The notes: generated from the sequence alone by a model not told the origin. A DNA stretch of 28,893 nt from JBBQVS01 sp964250765 (GCA_964250765.1 CAXUHF010000063.1:1-28893); one strand, 5' to 3'; shown: positions 1 through 7,959, counted from the stretch's first letter. Numbers and translations: made by a program.

Positions 1-23
1 TTGCCTTTTCACCATCTTTCTTG

Positions 24-1025
24 TTATTCTAACTCCCCTTTGGGGCCGCGCATCATTAATTCTGGTACGGCTTGATGTGGGTCAAATCCTTCAAATAATA
101 CGAGACTAAGTTGTGTCGTTATAGGCATATCGACGTTATAGTGTGCCGCTAGTTGTAGTGCTGCTTTGGTCGTGGTGACACCTTCAGCTACGGTGTGAGT
201 AGATTTCAGGATATCGTCAAGTTTCTCGCCAGCAGCGAGACGACGCCCAAGTTGTTGATTGCGACTCAAGGGGCTGGCACAGGTGGCGATAAGATCACCG
301 ATACCCGCGAGTCCTGCAAAGGTGAGTGGGTGCGCGCCAGCCGCGATACCGAGTCGTGATATCTCTGCTAGACCGCGTGTAATAAAAGCTGCCTTTGCGT
401 TATCGCCATAGCTCATACCATCATTGAAGCCTGCACCGATGGCGATAATATTTTTCAATGCTCCGCCCAACTCAACACCGACAACATCCTGAGCAGTATA
501 GACGCGGAGATGGCTAGTGCTGAGCATTTTTTGGACTTGTGCTGCAACATCTGTATTCTGAGCAGCGACAACGGCGGCGGTCGGTTTCTCTTCGGCAACT
601 TCGCGTGCGATGTTGGGACCACTCAAGGCCGCGATATGTGTATAGGATGCTGGCAATTCTTCAGCGATAACCTGTGTCATACGCTGAAGCGTGCTGATCT
701 CGATGCCCTTGCTGGCACTTACTAGTATGGTGTTTTGAGTGATATATGGTGCTAAAAGACGCACATTCTCGCGCATACGCTGTGAAGGTGTGACGAGGAG
801 GAGCATATCTTTGTCTTGTGCTGCCTCTGCGATATCTGAGGTGACGGAGAGCGTCGAAGGGAAAGGGAAGTCGGGCAGAAAAAACCGATTCTCCTGCTGT
901 TGATGCATCGCCACGACACGCTCTGGACGGTGCTCCCACAACGTTGTCACGATGCCTTTTCTTGCTAAGATAAGAGCGAGTGTAGTGCCCCATGCTCCAC
1001 TACCGATGACGCCAACGGCTACCAT
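24..1025 (-). CDS. gpsA: Glycerol-3-phosphate dehydrogenase [NAD(P)+]
   Basis: Reduces dihydroxyacetone phosphate to sn-glycerol 3-phosphate in the cytoplasm, supplying the backbone of membrane phospholipids. The 333-residue protein opens with a Rossmann motif (VGVIGSGAWGTT, residues 4-15). It has the family stretch ELGGALKNIIAIGAG, with the lysine expected to be catalytic, followed by GMSYGDNAKAAFITRGLAE and an intact C-terminal domain ending MMRGPKGELE. Length is normal for GpsA. The frame stays open upstream to 1148 through a 10-N gap, but the glycine-rich motif fixes the start at the ATG at 1025. The upstream SDR gene is separated by a hairpin (1096-1212), so gpsA probably has its own promoter. 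In many bacteria gpsA lies beside plsY and der; the downstream neighbour is outside this window. Confidence 0.95.
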   Translation of the reverse strand: MVAVGVIGSGAWGTTLALILARKGIVTTLWEHRPERVVAMHQQQENRFFLPDFPFPSTLSVTSDIAEAAQDKDMLLLVTPSQRMRENVRLLAPYITQNTILVSASKGIEISTLQRMTQVIAEELPASYTHIAALSGPNIAREVAEEKPTAAVVAAQNTDVAAQVQKMLSTSHLRVYTAQDVVGVELGGALKNIIAIGAGFNDGMSYGDNAKAAFITRGLAEISRLGIAAGAHPLTFAGLAGIGDLIATCASPLSRNQQLGRRLAAGEKLDDILKSTHTVAEGVTTTKAALQLAAHYNVDMPITTQLSLVLFEGFDPHQAVPELMMRGPKGELE

Positions 1026-1095
1026 ATATGTGTGCTCCCAATCATACTGTGATTCTACACGATGTATTTCACGTACCAGTATAGCAGATATTGGG

Positions 1096-1212
1096 AAGAG
1101 GTTCTTGACACAAAAACGAGCACAGGAGNNNNNNNNNNTGCTTACCAAAAACCCCCCCCCCGCCGAGGCAAACTGAACCCTCCTGTGCTCGTTTTTGTGT
1201 CAAGAACCTCTT
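1096..1212. terminator. 33-bp perfect inverted repeat interrupted by a 10-N gap
   Basis: Arms at 1096-1128 and 1180-1212 are perfect reverse complements over 33 bp. The right arm ends just past the stop codon of the leftward SDR gene, so this is probably its terminator. N bases fill 1129-1138, and the sequence beside the gap includes a run of about ten C. Compared with intact hairpins in the window, which have loops of 3-18 nt, the 51 nt between the arms is suspiciously long and may be low-quality sequence. Confidence 0.7.
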
Positions 1213-1213
1213 A

Positions 1214-1930
1214 TTAGCTTGCAGCCTCAACCGATATCTCTAATGTCTGTCCACTTCTAATACCACCTTCGCCAGCAGCGACTTTCAATACATCCTGCGC
1301 GACTCGTTCGGGCGACAGAATCTTAGCGGAGTCGGTAGCACCGAACAGGGTTTTATACAGGTCGGTGTTGATACCATGAGGGCAAACCGTGTAGACCTGC
1401 ACACCATGTCTTCTAACCTCTTTCGAGAGGGCTTCGGAGAATGCGATGATACCAGCTTTTGTTGCACTATAGACGGCGAGATTGGGGTAGCCGTTGCGTG
1501 CTAACGCGGCTGAGATATTGACAATCACACCGGATTTGCGCTTGATCATGCCGGGCAAAAAGGTCTGTGTCACCTGGAACATACCGTCCAGATTGGTCCC
1601 TGTCATCTGCTGCCACTCGTCACGTGATACCTCTGTCATCGGTTTGAGGATGGCAACCGCTGCATTGTTGATAATGATATCGACACGTCCATAGGTGACG
1701 CCAACCTGCATTGCCAGGGCTTGCACCGCACTGGGGTCCGAAATATCGGCAGAGACCGCCAGTGCCTCACCACCTGCCGCCAGAATCTGGTCCTCTAGTT
1801 CTTCCAATGGTGCTGTATGACGTGCCACCAGTACAACCTTCGCTCCCTGTTGCGCGAAATTCTGTGCGATGACTTTGCCTAGTCCACGACTTGCCCCTGT
1901 GACTAGCACAACTTTGCCTTTGAAATCCAT
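1214..1930 (-). CDS. Short-chain dehydrogenase/reductase (FabG-like)
   Basis: A classical SDR of 238 residues, cytoplasmic, expected to oxidise or reduce an alcohol/ketone with NAD(P). Visible motifs are the cofactor loop TGASRGLG (11-18), NNAA (88-91), the active-site Asn113, Ser140 and the YSATK box with Tyr154 and Lys158. The ATG at 1930 is chosen because it is preceded by GGGAAAGAG and begins six residues before the first beta strand; a start at 1948 would add MRGKET. It stands alone: the gene to its right ends or starts more than 100 bp away and a strong hairpin follows its stop. The family is too broad to name a substrate; 3-oxoacyl-ACP reductase or a sugar/steroid-type dehydrogenase are both possible. 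Confidence 0.9.
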   Translation of the reverse strand: MDFKGKVVLVTGASRGLGKVIAQNFAQQGAKVVLVARHTAPLEELEDQILAAGGEALAVSADISDPSAVQALAMQVGVTYGRVDIIINNAAVAILKPMTEVSRDEWQQMTGTNLDGMFQVTQTFLPGMIKRKSGVIVNISAALARNGYPNLAVYSATKAGIIAFSEALSKEVRRHGVQVYTVCPHGINTDLYKTLFGATDSAKILSPERVAQDVLKVAAGEGGIRSGQTLEISVEAAS

Positions 1931-2052
1931 CGTCTCTTTCCCTCGCATATCTTCCTATTTTGCTGTATGACGCGATGCGTATGTATGTTGGGTAAGCTAT
2001 GTTTGGCAAAGAAAACGTATCCTTTTTTCTGGTGTGTCAGGAGAAAAGTATT

Positions 2053-2958
2053 TTACACGTATTTTCCCTGTCGAACTATCTTGTGTGCGATCTGAAAGCC
2101 AACTGACTCGTAGGCTTGCTGTGCAGGTGTACGCCCGTTATTAGGTTCGACACGTACCTCTTTTGCACCGTGCGCTTGAAAGCGACGAAGTATCTCATAT
2201 AGAAGCACGCGTCCCAATCCCATACCTTGAAAATTTGGATGAACGCCTATTGGCTCAATCTGGCCTATAGAACGATACAAATCGAGCCAACCCACACAAA
2301 AACCTGCCAGTGTATTATCGGGTGCGACGACAACGATATCGAGTTCAGACCGATAAGTGGGTGTCAATAGCGTTCTTTGACGCCATTCAGAAGTCATGGA
2401 TGTACTCTCGAAAGCAGCACGATGGAGAGCTACATATGCCTCGACCTCTTGCACACCTGCTAATGGGCGAAGAGTAAAGCCTGTTGGTAGATACGGTAGT
2501 TCCTCTAATAATTGTCCTCCGTTAAGGGAGTGAAGCATCTGCACATAGTGGTAGTCTGTTTCGTGTGTATAACCATATTGTTCCGCAATCGCTTTGCGCT
2601 CAATATCATCGTCACGAAACTCGATCCAATAGGGAAGTGGCTCACCACGTTCTTGGTCAAGCTCTCTAAACCTCTGTTCCATGACGCCATACAGTTGCTG
2701 TTCAATGTCCTGTTTGTGTGAACCTGGACGAACATAATAATCAAGCGTTGCCCAGGCGTTTTGCCATGCAGCAAAGCCGAGGAACAGGCCATCTTCGTCT
2801 TGCCATACATAGGCATCACGACCTGATATTGTGACAGGAGAACTCATGCGCCAGGGCAAATCAACAATGTGAGGAGTGTTGTTCGGCATCGTTTTGACAA
2901 GTTCGGCTAGTGCTATGAAGTCGGTTTTGCTCACAAAGGGATGCATGGTAATAGTCAT
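2053..2958 (-). CDS. GNAT family N-acetyltransferase with two GNAT-like halves
   Basis: Transfers an acyl group from acyl-CoA to an amine; substrate unknown. The 301-residue protein is about twice a single GNAT domain. The C-terminal half carries the acetyl-CoA loop, with IEPIGVHPNFQGMGLG at 234-249 and the pyrophosphate-binding QGMGLGR at 244-250, then VLLYEILRRF and a terminal NNGRTPAQQAYESVGF stretch typical of motif B. The N-terminal half (about 10-140) has a degenerate GNAT-like fold without a clear Q/RxxGxG/A. The start has a good AGGAGA ribosome binding site 9 nt upstream. It is monocistronic, with a REP-like pair just upstream at 2985-3051. Such tandem proteins include mycothiol-synthase-like and Eis-like enzymes, but neither can be claimed here. 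Confidence 0.85.
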   Translation of the reverse strand: MTITMHPFVSKTDFIALAELVKTMPNNTPHIVDLPWRMSSPVTISGRDAYVWQDEDGLFLGFAAWQNAWATLDYYVRPGSHKQDIEQQLYGVMEQRFRELDQERGEPLPYWIEFRDDDIERKAIAEQYGYTHETDYHYVQMLHSLNGGQLLEELPYLPTGFTLRPLAGVQEVEAYVALHRAAFESTSMTSEWRQRTLLTPTYRSELDIVVVAPDNTLAGFCVGWLDLYRSIGQIEPIGVHPNFQGMGLGRVLLYEILRRFQAHGAKEVRVEPNNGRTPAQQAYESVGFQIAHKIVRQGKYV

Positions 2959-2984
2959 CGTGGCTTTCTCCTGTTTATAGTGTT

Positions 2985-3051
2985 TAGGGACTGATTTATC
3001 GCGTCCTCGTCAGATATTGATCGCCAAGAGGACGCGATAAAGCGGTCCCTA
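2985..3051. repeat. REP-like inverted pair (TAGGGAC...GTCCCTA family)
   Basis: Arms 2985-3008 and 3028-3051 are inverted copies of one unit (2 mismatches in 24) with a 19-nt spacer. The same unit recurs at 14142-14213, 24120-24190 and 27260-27377. Each arm is itself an imperfect palindrome (GGAC...GTCC) beside a terminal GTAG or TTAG. It lies in the promoter region between the divergent GNAT and methyltransferase genes. Confidence 0.75.
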
Positions 3052-3108
3052 CAATATGATATCATCAATGATAGTAGGGATAATTTCTCGTGAATTGGGG
3101 TAACATGT

Positions 3109-3837
3109 ATGGCGAAACTTCAAGCACTATCGTCCAAATCTTCGGAGGAAGAGATTTTCCAGCACTACAACTGGTGGGATACAGGCTGCCTACTTTTCCA
3201 GGTTACGCAAGAACGCTGCGATTACATCGAGTCGCGTGTCAACCGTGTTTTCGGTAGAAATGCATTACGACAGCAAGAGGTGTTGGAGGTTGGCTGTGGT
3301 GGTGGTTTGATCAGTCACGAATTAGCACAGCGTGGGGCGTTACTTATCGGTATCGATCCCTCGGAGAATGCGTTAGCGGTGGCACGGGAAAAGGTACAGC
3401 AAAGTGGGCTGGGACAAATTGCCTACTTTGAGCATGGCTATGCGGAGTCGTTGCCTTATGCAGATGGTAGCTTTTCTGTGATTGTCTGCCTTGATACACT
3501 AGAACACGTGCGCGACCTGTCCGCGACGCTTCGAGAGATTGCGCGTGTGCTTGCTCCTGGTGGCATCTTTATTTTTGACACCATCAATCGTACCTTTCTT
3601 GCACGACTCGCACTCATTTGGATAGGTGAGAGCATTCCTGTCAATGGCTTGACCCCTGGCATTCATACCTATCAGAAATTTATTCAGCCGAAAGAGTTAC
3701 GCAACGAGCTTATCAAAAACGGGCTTACCATAGGTGAGCTAACAGGCTTTATGCCACGTAGCTTCAAAAATGGTCGTTTGATACTAGGTCCTGGCTGGTT
3801 TATGAGCGTTTCATATGTGGGCTATGCTATCAAATAA
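3109..3837 (+). CDS. UbiG-type SAM-dependent methyltransferase
   Basis: A class I methyltransferase of 242 residues. It has the SAM-binding motif LEVGCGGG (59-66), acidic Asp83 ending strand 2 (GIDPS), and the post-motif region CLDTLEHV. The family-specific FDTINRT and HTYQKFIQPKELRNEL segments match UbiG, which O-methylates polyprenyl-catechol intermediates in ubiquinone synthesis. The N-terminal NWWDTG also resembles UbiG. Chloroflexota of this kind are generally thought to use menaquinone, so the substrate here is uncertain and may be another quinone, isoprenoid or secondary metabolite. The upstream ribosome binding site is weak (GGGGTAAC). Its stop codon lies inside a perfect 28-bp hairpin shared with the convergent neighbour. 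Confidence 0.85.
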   Translation: MAKLQALSSKSSEEEIFQHYNWWDTGCLLFQVTQERCDYIESRVNRVFGRNALRQQEVLEVGCGGGLISHELAQRGALLIGIDPSENALAVAREKVQQSGLGQIAYFEHGYAESLPYADGSFSVIVCLDTLEHVRDLSATLREIARVLAPGGIFIFDTINRTFLARLALIWIGESIPVNGLTPGIHTYQKFIQPKELRNELIKNGLTIGELTGFMPRSFKNGRLILGPGWFMSVSYVGYAIK

Positions 3838-3890
3838 AACAGCAATAGCGGAAAGGATTAGCCCTTTCCGCTATTGCTGTTTTATTTGAT
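3829..3890. terminator. Bidirectional terminator hairpin, 28-bp perfect stem
   Basis: Arms 3829-3856 and 3863-3890 are perfect reverse complements with a 6-nt loop. The A-rich 5' side and T-rich 3' side let it act in both directions, between the convergent methyltransferase and HTH genes. The left arm includes the last two sense codons and the stop of the methyltransferase. Confidence 0.85.
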
Positions 3891-3896
3891 ACATTA

Positions 3897-4472
3897 TTAT
3901 TCATTCCAAAATTTTTTGTCTTCTTTTGACATAGTGCTACGAGCGATGGCCTGTTTGAGGCTCATTCTTTTTGCCTCTTGTTGCGCACTAGCTTGCGTCT
4001 GGCGTCGATTCATGCCGAGGGATGGTTGACTATTACCAAGCATTAACCCAAATTGTTCACTACTTACCTGAAAGAATTGTGTAAAACGGTCAAGCTGTTT
4101 TTGACTCAGGCTGACAAACTCAATGGTGCCATCCTCAAAGAGTTGCCATACGTCGATACTTAAGCGAAGTGCTCTTGCTACGGCTGTCTTTGTAAGTTTA
4201 CGCTGCTGGCGTAACTCGACAAGAGTAGCTGGCATCTCTTGAGGGCCTACAAAGACACGCTCTAAGGCAGTCTGTATGGCCCGTTGTGTAAGCACGAGAG
4301 GCTGTTCTTCGTCTTGCCCCTCGGTCGCTGCGTAGGCGGCGATGAAGGTGATGAGGTCAGCCTGTTCGCTGGGGTGATCGCGTAACAGGCGAAGTTGTGC
4401 TTGTGCATCGTCCGCTTCTTTGGCGGCGAGCCACGCCATTTTTAATGCTTGCAATTTCGATGTATTACTCAT
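3897..4472 (-). CDS. Helix-turn-helix protein paired with a sigma factor
   Basis: A 191-residue protein of no named family that I recognise. An alpha-helical N-terminal part (1-75) precedes an XRE-like helix-turn-helix at about 84-116 (LVELRQQRKLTKTAVARAL...DVWQLFEDG). Residues 118-146 continue the helical bundle, and the charged C-terminus (155-191) is probably flexible. There is no membrane segment and no cysteine-based zinc site. It follows the sigma factor gene by 40 bp on the same strand, with an AAAGG ribosome binding site, so the two are probably co-transcribed. By analogy with sigma/anti-sigma pairs it may modulate that sigma factor, but this is inference from position; it could equally be an independent DNA-binding regulator. 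Confidence 0.75.
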   Translation of the reverse strand: MSNTSKLQALKMAWLAAKEADDAQAQLRLLRDHPSEQADLITFIAAYAATEGQDEEQPLVLTQRAIQTALERVFVGPQEMPATLVELRQQRKLTKTAVARALRLSIDVWQLFEDGTIEFVSLSQKQLDRFTQFFQVSSEQFGLMLGNSQPSLGMNRRQTQASAQQEAKRMSLKQAIARSTMSKEDKKFWNE

Positions 4473-4512
4473 TACGATAATGCCTTTCTATCTTTGCTGT
4501 AGTGCTCGCTAC

Positions 4513-5271
4513 TTATAAATGAGGTTGTACTACAGAGGTATATACGGTTTGTTGTTCTTTGATGACGCATTCGCGTAAATAGCCACGTGCCCGTTCATAG
4601 CGTGATCGTACAGTACGCTCGGTACGTTTACACACGACGGCAATATCGTCCCACTTCATACCCTCGACGGCACGTAACACCATGATGGTACGATCAAGTG
4701 GGTCCTGCAGATAGGTAAGAATGCGCTGACTCTCCTCGTCGGCATGTAACCGCTCATATTCATCGTTTGGGTCAGCCACATCAGCATTCGAGTAACCTTC
4801 ATCATCGGGCGATGCTGGTCGTAATGGGTCAATTAATGCCTGTGGTACATGTTGAGGGCGTCCCGATGGACGGCCCTCCTCGTCGCGTCGGTAGTACAAA
4901 CCCTCTTGACGCAACACACGATTAAACTCGTCAGCGCAAAGACAACGTAAATAGTGCACAAAATTCTGTGTCATAAACACTTCTTTTGGATTCAGAGCCT
5001 CACGTAATAGATGCTCGCTCATGTTAGCAATGGCCTCTTCGCGCAACTCTGGTCTATGCCGTAACCCCTGCGAATGTTTCTGAAACGCAGGAATACAGCG
5101 ATAAAGTAGTATTTCAGAGAAGACGCGTACTCCTGTACTATTGCCCTGACTATAGAACACACGAATGGCCTTCACAAGCTCAATTTCATGTATTTCATAC
5201 CGGCCCTCGCTCGTCTTGCGCCGAAGTTGTTCATGAAGTGCGGGATTGGTAGGGTCACTCAGATCGATCAT
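4513..5271 (-). CDS. RNA polymerase sigma factor, ECF/sigma-70-like
   Basis: A 252-residue protein with a clear C-terminal sigma region 4 helix-turn-helix (about 191-234: DPLDRTIMVLRAVEGMKWDD, then IAVVCKRTERTVRSRYERAR). A more divergent helical segment (about 48-122), rich in aromatic and acidic residues, sits where region 2 would be. The linker at 125-185 is acidic and probably disordered. It should direct RNA polymerase to a special promoter set. The ATG at 5271 has GGAAGAGGT upstream. The next gene on the same strand encodes an HTH protein 40 bp downstream. Region 2 is weak by eye, so a sigma-like transcription factor that is not a true sigma is the main alternative. Confidence 0.8.
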   Translation of the reverse strand: MIDLSDPTNPALHEQLRRKTSEGRYEIHEIELVKAIRVFYSQGNSTGVRVFSEILLYRCIPAFQKHSQGLRHRPELREEAIANMSEHLLREALNPKEVFMTQNFVHYLRCLCADEFNRVLRQEGLYYRRDEEGRPSGRPQHVPQALIDPLRPASPDDEGYSNADVADPNDEYERLHADEESQRILTYLQDPLDRTIMVLRAVEGMKWDDIAVVCKRTERTVRSRYERARGYLRECVIKEQQTVYTSVVQPHL

Positions 5272-5333
5272 GAATGAATTACCTCTTCCTTTGCTAATAA
5301 TTTGTCTTCCCCCTCAGCTTACCACTTTTCCAT

Positions 5334-5436
5334 TCTCTTTTGAGTCTTGAACTCCTGTACGGGTCTGCTTCAGCACACCCTATCTCGTCTCTTTTGAGTC
5401 TTGAACTCCTGTACGGGTCTGCTTCAGCACACCCTA
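5334..5436. repeat. Exact 49-bp direct tandem repeat
   Basis: 5334-5382 and 5388-5436 are identical 49-bp copies separated by 5 bp (period 54). Each contains the segment CTCCTGTACGGGTCTGCTTC and ends in CACACCCTA. It lies in the intergenic region upstream of the sigma factor gene. Confidence 0.9.
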
Positions 5437-5493
5437 GTCTTTCAGCATTGTGCAGCACCGATAGGGTGTGCTGAAGCAGACCCGTACAGGAGT
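5405..5493. repeat. REP-like inverted pair (GTACGGGTCTGC family)
   Basis: 5405-5436 and 5462-5493 are perfect 32-bp reverse complements with a 25-nt spacer; the left arm is the second tandem copy of the 49-bp repeat. Each arm contains an imperfect palindrome (GGGT-GT-GCT-GA-AGC-AG-ACCC). A single arm with one change recurs at 13423-13452. Confidence 0.8.
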
Positions 5494-5820
5494 CACACTA
5501 CCCAAAATTAGTAATATTGGCTATCTTCCTGACGTTTTCCGCACTGTATCGTTACAATAGATAACACAACACATAACGTGATGTCGTAGTGCGTTTATAG
5601 TGGCTTCTACTGTCTATTCTTTACAACAGAGAAAAAACGGAAACCGAGATATTTGGTTCGCTCTGCTACACTAAAGTATGGAGTTGTGTGCATTGGGGAT
5701 GCTGAGATACAGACGGTCAACTCTCTTCTCAGGTTTTTTTATCGTTGGCCGATGAAAAATAAAGAAAAGTCTATATAGCCTACGTACCCGTATGTCCGGT
5801 TGTAGGGGAGGAAAACAGAC
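5494..5820. other. Gene-free upstream region of the radical SAM gene
   Basis: About 330 bp without a supported gene. It probably holds the promoter of the radical SAM gene, but I see no convincing -35/-10 pair. A 25-codon frame (5678-5755) lacks a ribosome binding site. CTGAGA at 5702-5707 can pair with TCTCAG at 5727-5732 as a small hairpin. Confidence 0.4.
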
Positions 5821-7023
5821 GTGCTTGAAATCTTACCAAATGTTGCGAAAATGCAGGCGGCCTATGTATTGGGGAAGCCACTTGCAAACCCGCTCAACTT
5901 AACGATTAGCGTAAGCTATCGCTGTAACTCCCGTTGTAAAACTTGTAATGTATGGCAACGTCCAAATGATGATTTTACAATAGAAGAGTATAATAAAACT
6001 TTTGAATCAGTAGGTCGGGATGCTTTCTGGTTTACCTTTAGCGGTGGCGAACCAACACTGCGAAAAGACCTGCCAGAGATGGTTGCTGCCGCCTATAACC
6101 ATTGCCGTCCTGGTATCATCAATATTCCTACCAATGGCATTCAGGACAAAATTATTCCTGGTCGTATCGAGCGTGTGCTGCAAGCAGCCCCGACCTCTGA
6201 AGTGATTATTAATCTTTCGCTGGACGGTGTAGGCGAAAAGCATGATATCGTGCGTGGTGTCAAGGGCAATTTCGAGCGTGCTATGCGTACCTATGCAGGT
6301 CTCAAAGCACTCAAGGGGCGCTACAAGAACTTCACTCTGGGTGTTCACACGGTGATCTCGAACTTTAATATCGACGAGTTCGACAATATCCACTCGTTTG
6401 TTACGAATGAACTCAAGCCCGATTCCTTCATTAGCGAGATCGCGGAGGAGCGCGTTGAGCTTGACACCGTTGGTATGGGCATCACACCGCCTATTCATAA
6501 GTACGAGCCGGTCATCAATCGTTTACAGCAGGAGAACCGTCAGGCACAGTTCAAGGGCGTCTCGCGTATCACGCAGTCGTTCCGTGACCGTTACTACGAC
6601 ATTGTGAAGCAGACTCTTGTAGAGAAACGTCAGATTATTCCATGTCTCGCTGGTTTGGCATCCGCGCAAATCGCGCCGAATGGCGATGTGTGGACTTGCT
6701 GCATTCGTGCGGAATCGGTTGGCAACCTGCGCGATCACAACTACAATTTCCGTGAAACATGGAGCACACCAAAAGCCGACGAGTTACGCCGCAGCATCAA
6801 AGCCGGTGAGTGCTACTGTCCATTGGCGAATGTATCCTACACCAACATGCTGTGTCACACACCGACACTTACCAGCGTTGGCGTCGAAGTCGCGCGTAAG
6901 ACTGCTGCCGAAGTCGTCGTGGGCGACCGTGGCAAGTCTTCCAAGCTACGTAGCCTTCCCGTCATCAACGCCTCCGACGAGGCACGTCTGTATGGTCAGG
7001 GCAAGGTAGAGGCGAAAGCGTAG
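5821..7023 (+). CDS. Radical SAM protein with SPASM-like C-terminal domain
   Basis: A 400-residue enzyme expected to cleave S-adenosylmethionine with a [4Fe-4S] cluster. The cluster motif CNSRCKTC (Cys35, Cys39, Cys42) and the SAM-contacting SGGEP (74-78) are intact. The C-terminal cysteines Cys275, Cys293, Cys294, Cys331, Cys333 and Cys345, together with IAPNGDVWTCC, form a SPASM/twitch-type auxiliary cluster site. The start is GTG at 5821, preceded by GGGGAGGAA. SPASM enzymes modify peptides (RiPP or quinone cofactor maturation), proteins or small molecules; no precursor peptide gene is visible nearby, so the substrate is unknown. The last 40 residues are basic and low in structure. It is followed by a REP-like pair and a response regulator. 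Confidence 0.88.
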   Translation: MLEILPNVAKMQAAYVLGKPLANPLNLTISVSYRCNSRCKTCNVWQRPNDDFTIEEYNKTFESVGRDAFWFTFSGGEPTLRKDLPEMVAAAYNHCRPGIINIPTNGIQDKIIPGRIERVLQAAPTSEVIINLSLDGVGEKHDIVRGVKGNFERAMRTYAGLKALKGRYKNFTLGVHTVISNFNIDEFDNIHSFVTNELKPDSFISEIAEERVELDTVGMGITPPIHKYEPVINRLQQENRQAQFKGVSRITQSFRDRYYDIVKQTLVEKRQIIPCLAGLASAQIAPNGDVWTCCIRAESVGNLRDHNYNFRETWSTPKADELRRSIKAGECYCPLANVSYTNMLCHTPTLTSVGVEVARKTAAEVVVGDRGKSSKLRSLPVINASDEARLYGQGKVEAKA

Positions 7024-7046
7024 TATACTAGTTGTAGGGAGGAACT

Positions 7047-7134
7047 AGGGCACCCGCAAGGGGATGCCCCTCCCATACGACAGCGCATCATAGACCATTC
7101 GTCTATGGGAGGGGCATCCCCTTGCGGGTGCCCT
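7047..7134. repeat. REP-like inverted pair (GGAG-GGGCATCCCC family)
   Basis: Arms 7047-7077 and 7104-7134 are perfect 31-bp reverse complements with a 26-nt spacer. The same arms with the same spacer length but different spacer sequence occur at 24321-24414. Each arm holds GGAG beside an imperfect palindrome GGGCA-T-CCC...GGG-TGCCC. It sits between the radical SAM and response regulator genes. Confidence 0.85.
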
Positions 7135-7153
7135 GGCTAAGACTGAGGCATAT

Positions 7154-7837
7154 ATGGTAGAGCAGATGCATCATGAACAACCGAATACATCCACAACACC
7201 TATTCGTGTGCTTGTCGTGGATGATCATGAGGTGGTACGTAAGGGTATCTGCTCTCTCATCAGTGAGTCGGAAGATTTTACTGTGGTAGGACAGGCCGAT
7301 ACGGGAGTCACTGCTCTTGCTTTAGCTGGACAGTTACAACCGGATATCGTTTTGCTCGATGTCTTTCTTGGCATAACGAACGGTCTGGATATTGCACAGC
7401 AGTTACAGCGTGCATGTCCAGATACACGTATTGCTATTTTCACTGGTATGGTTGACGATGAACAACTCCTTCATGCCATGCGTATCGGTGTACATGCCTA
7501 CTTGCAGAAGTCCGCACCACTCAGTGAACTCTTGTCTGCACTCCATGCGATCTATAGAGGTGAGCGTGTACTGGGTGAGGCACACGCAGTTACACGGGTA
7601 CTGAACGAGTTCAACCGTCTGACTAGAGAGCAAGAACGCACGCGCTCAGGTCTGAACGAAGTAGAAATTGAGTTGATGCATCTCGCGGCACAGGGATGTA
7701 GCAATAAAGAGATTGCAACCCGAAAATTTTGGAGTGAAGTCACTGTCAAAAGGAAGATGCAAGATATTTACCGTAAACTTCACGTAACCGATAGGGCACA
7801 GGCCGTGGCGCAGTCCATGCGTATGGGTCTGATTTAA
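7154..7837 (+). CDS. NarL/FixJ-family response regulator
   Basis: A two-component response regulator of 227 residues. The receiver domain (about 17-135) has acidic Asp23 and Asp24, phosphoacceptor Asp69 (IVLLDVF) and the lysine in AYLQKSAP. The C-terminal LuxR-type helix-turn-helix (about 165-225) contains EVEIELMHLAAQGCSNKEIA and VTVKRKMQDIYRKL. Phosphorylation should change DNA binding; target genes are unknown. No sensor kinase lies next to it, so the partner must be elsewhere. The ATG at 7154 has GAGG upstream; an internal ATG four codons later is possible. REP-like pairs flank it on both sides. Confidence 0.93.
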   Translation: MVEQMHHEQPNTSTTPIRVLVVDDHEVVRKGICSLISESEDFTVVGQADTGVTALALAGQLQPDIVLLDVFLGITNGLDIAQQLQRACPDTRIAIFTGMVDDEQLLHAMRIGVHAYLQKSAPLSELLSALHAIYRGERVLGEAHAVTRVLNEFNRLTREQERTRSGLNEVEIELMHLAAQGCSNKEIATRKFWSEVTVKRKMQDIYRKLHVTDRAQAVAQSMRMGLI

Positions 7838-7862
7838 ACCCAGATGATTCTGGACGAGGTGG

Positions 7863-7935
7863 GTAGGGAGACCGCACGGGTCTCCCCTACATTTCGCGCG
7901 TATTATGTAGGGGAGACCCGTGCGGTCTCCCTGTA
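7863..7935. repeat. REP-like inverted pair (GGGAGACC-GCAC-GGTCTCCC unit)
   Basis: Core arms 7865-7890 and 7907-7932 are perfect 26-bp reverse complements with a 16-nt spacer. Each arm is itself a GTAG-bounded near-palindrome GGGAGACC...GGTCTCCC. A single unit with GCAA in the centre recurs at 11037-11062. It lies between the response regulator and the zinc-ribbon gene. Confidence 0.85.
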
Positions 7936-7959
7936 GAGACTTTTAAGGAGGTTTCAATC

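Noticed and set aside
5334..5493. CRISPR array
   Set aside because: Only two direct copies plus an inverted one, no spacer series of constant length and no cas gene.
5678..5755. 25-codon frame upstream of the radical SAM gene as a possible precursor peptide
   Set aside because: No ribosome binding site, no leader/core pattern and arbitrary composition; consistent with chance.
5690..5770. TPP-riboswitch-like string (GGGGATGCTGAGATAC) upstream of the radical SAM gene
   Set aside because: Only the CTGAGA part matches. The second conserved half of the TPP aptamer (GAACCTGATCTGG type, then a closing AGGGA) is absent, and the downstream gene is not a thiamine gene.
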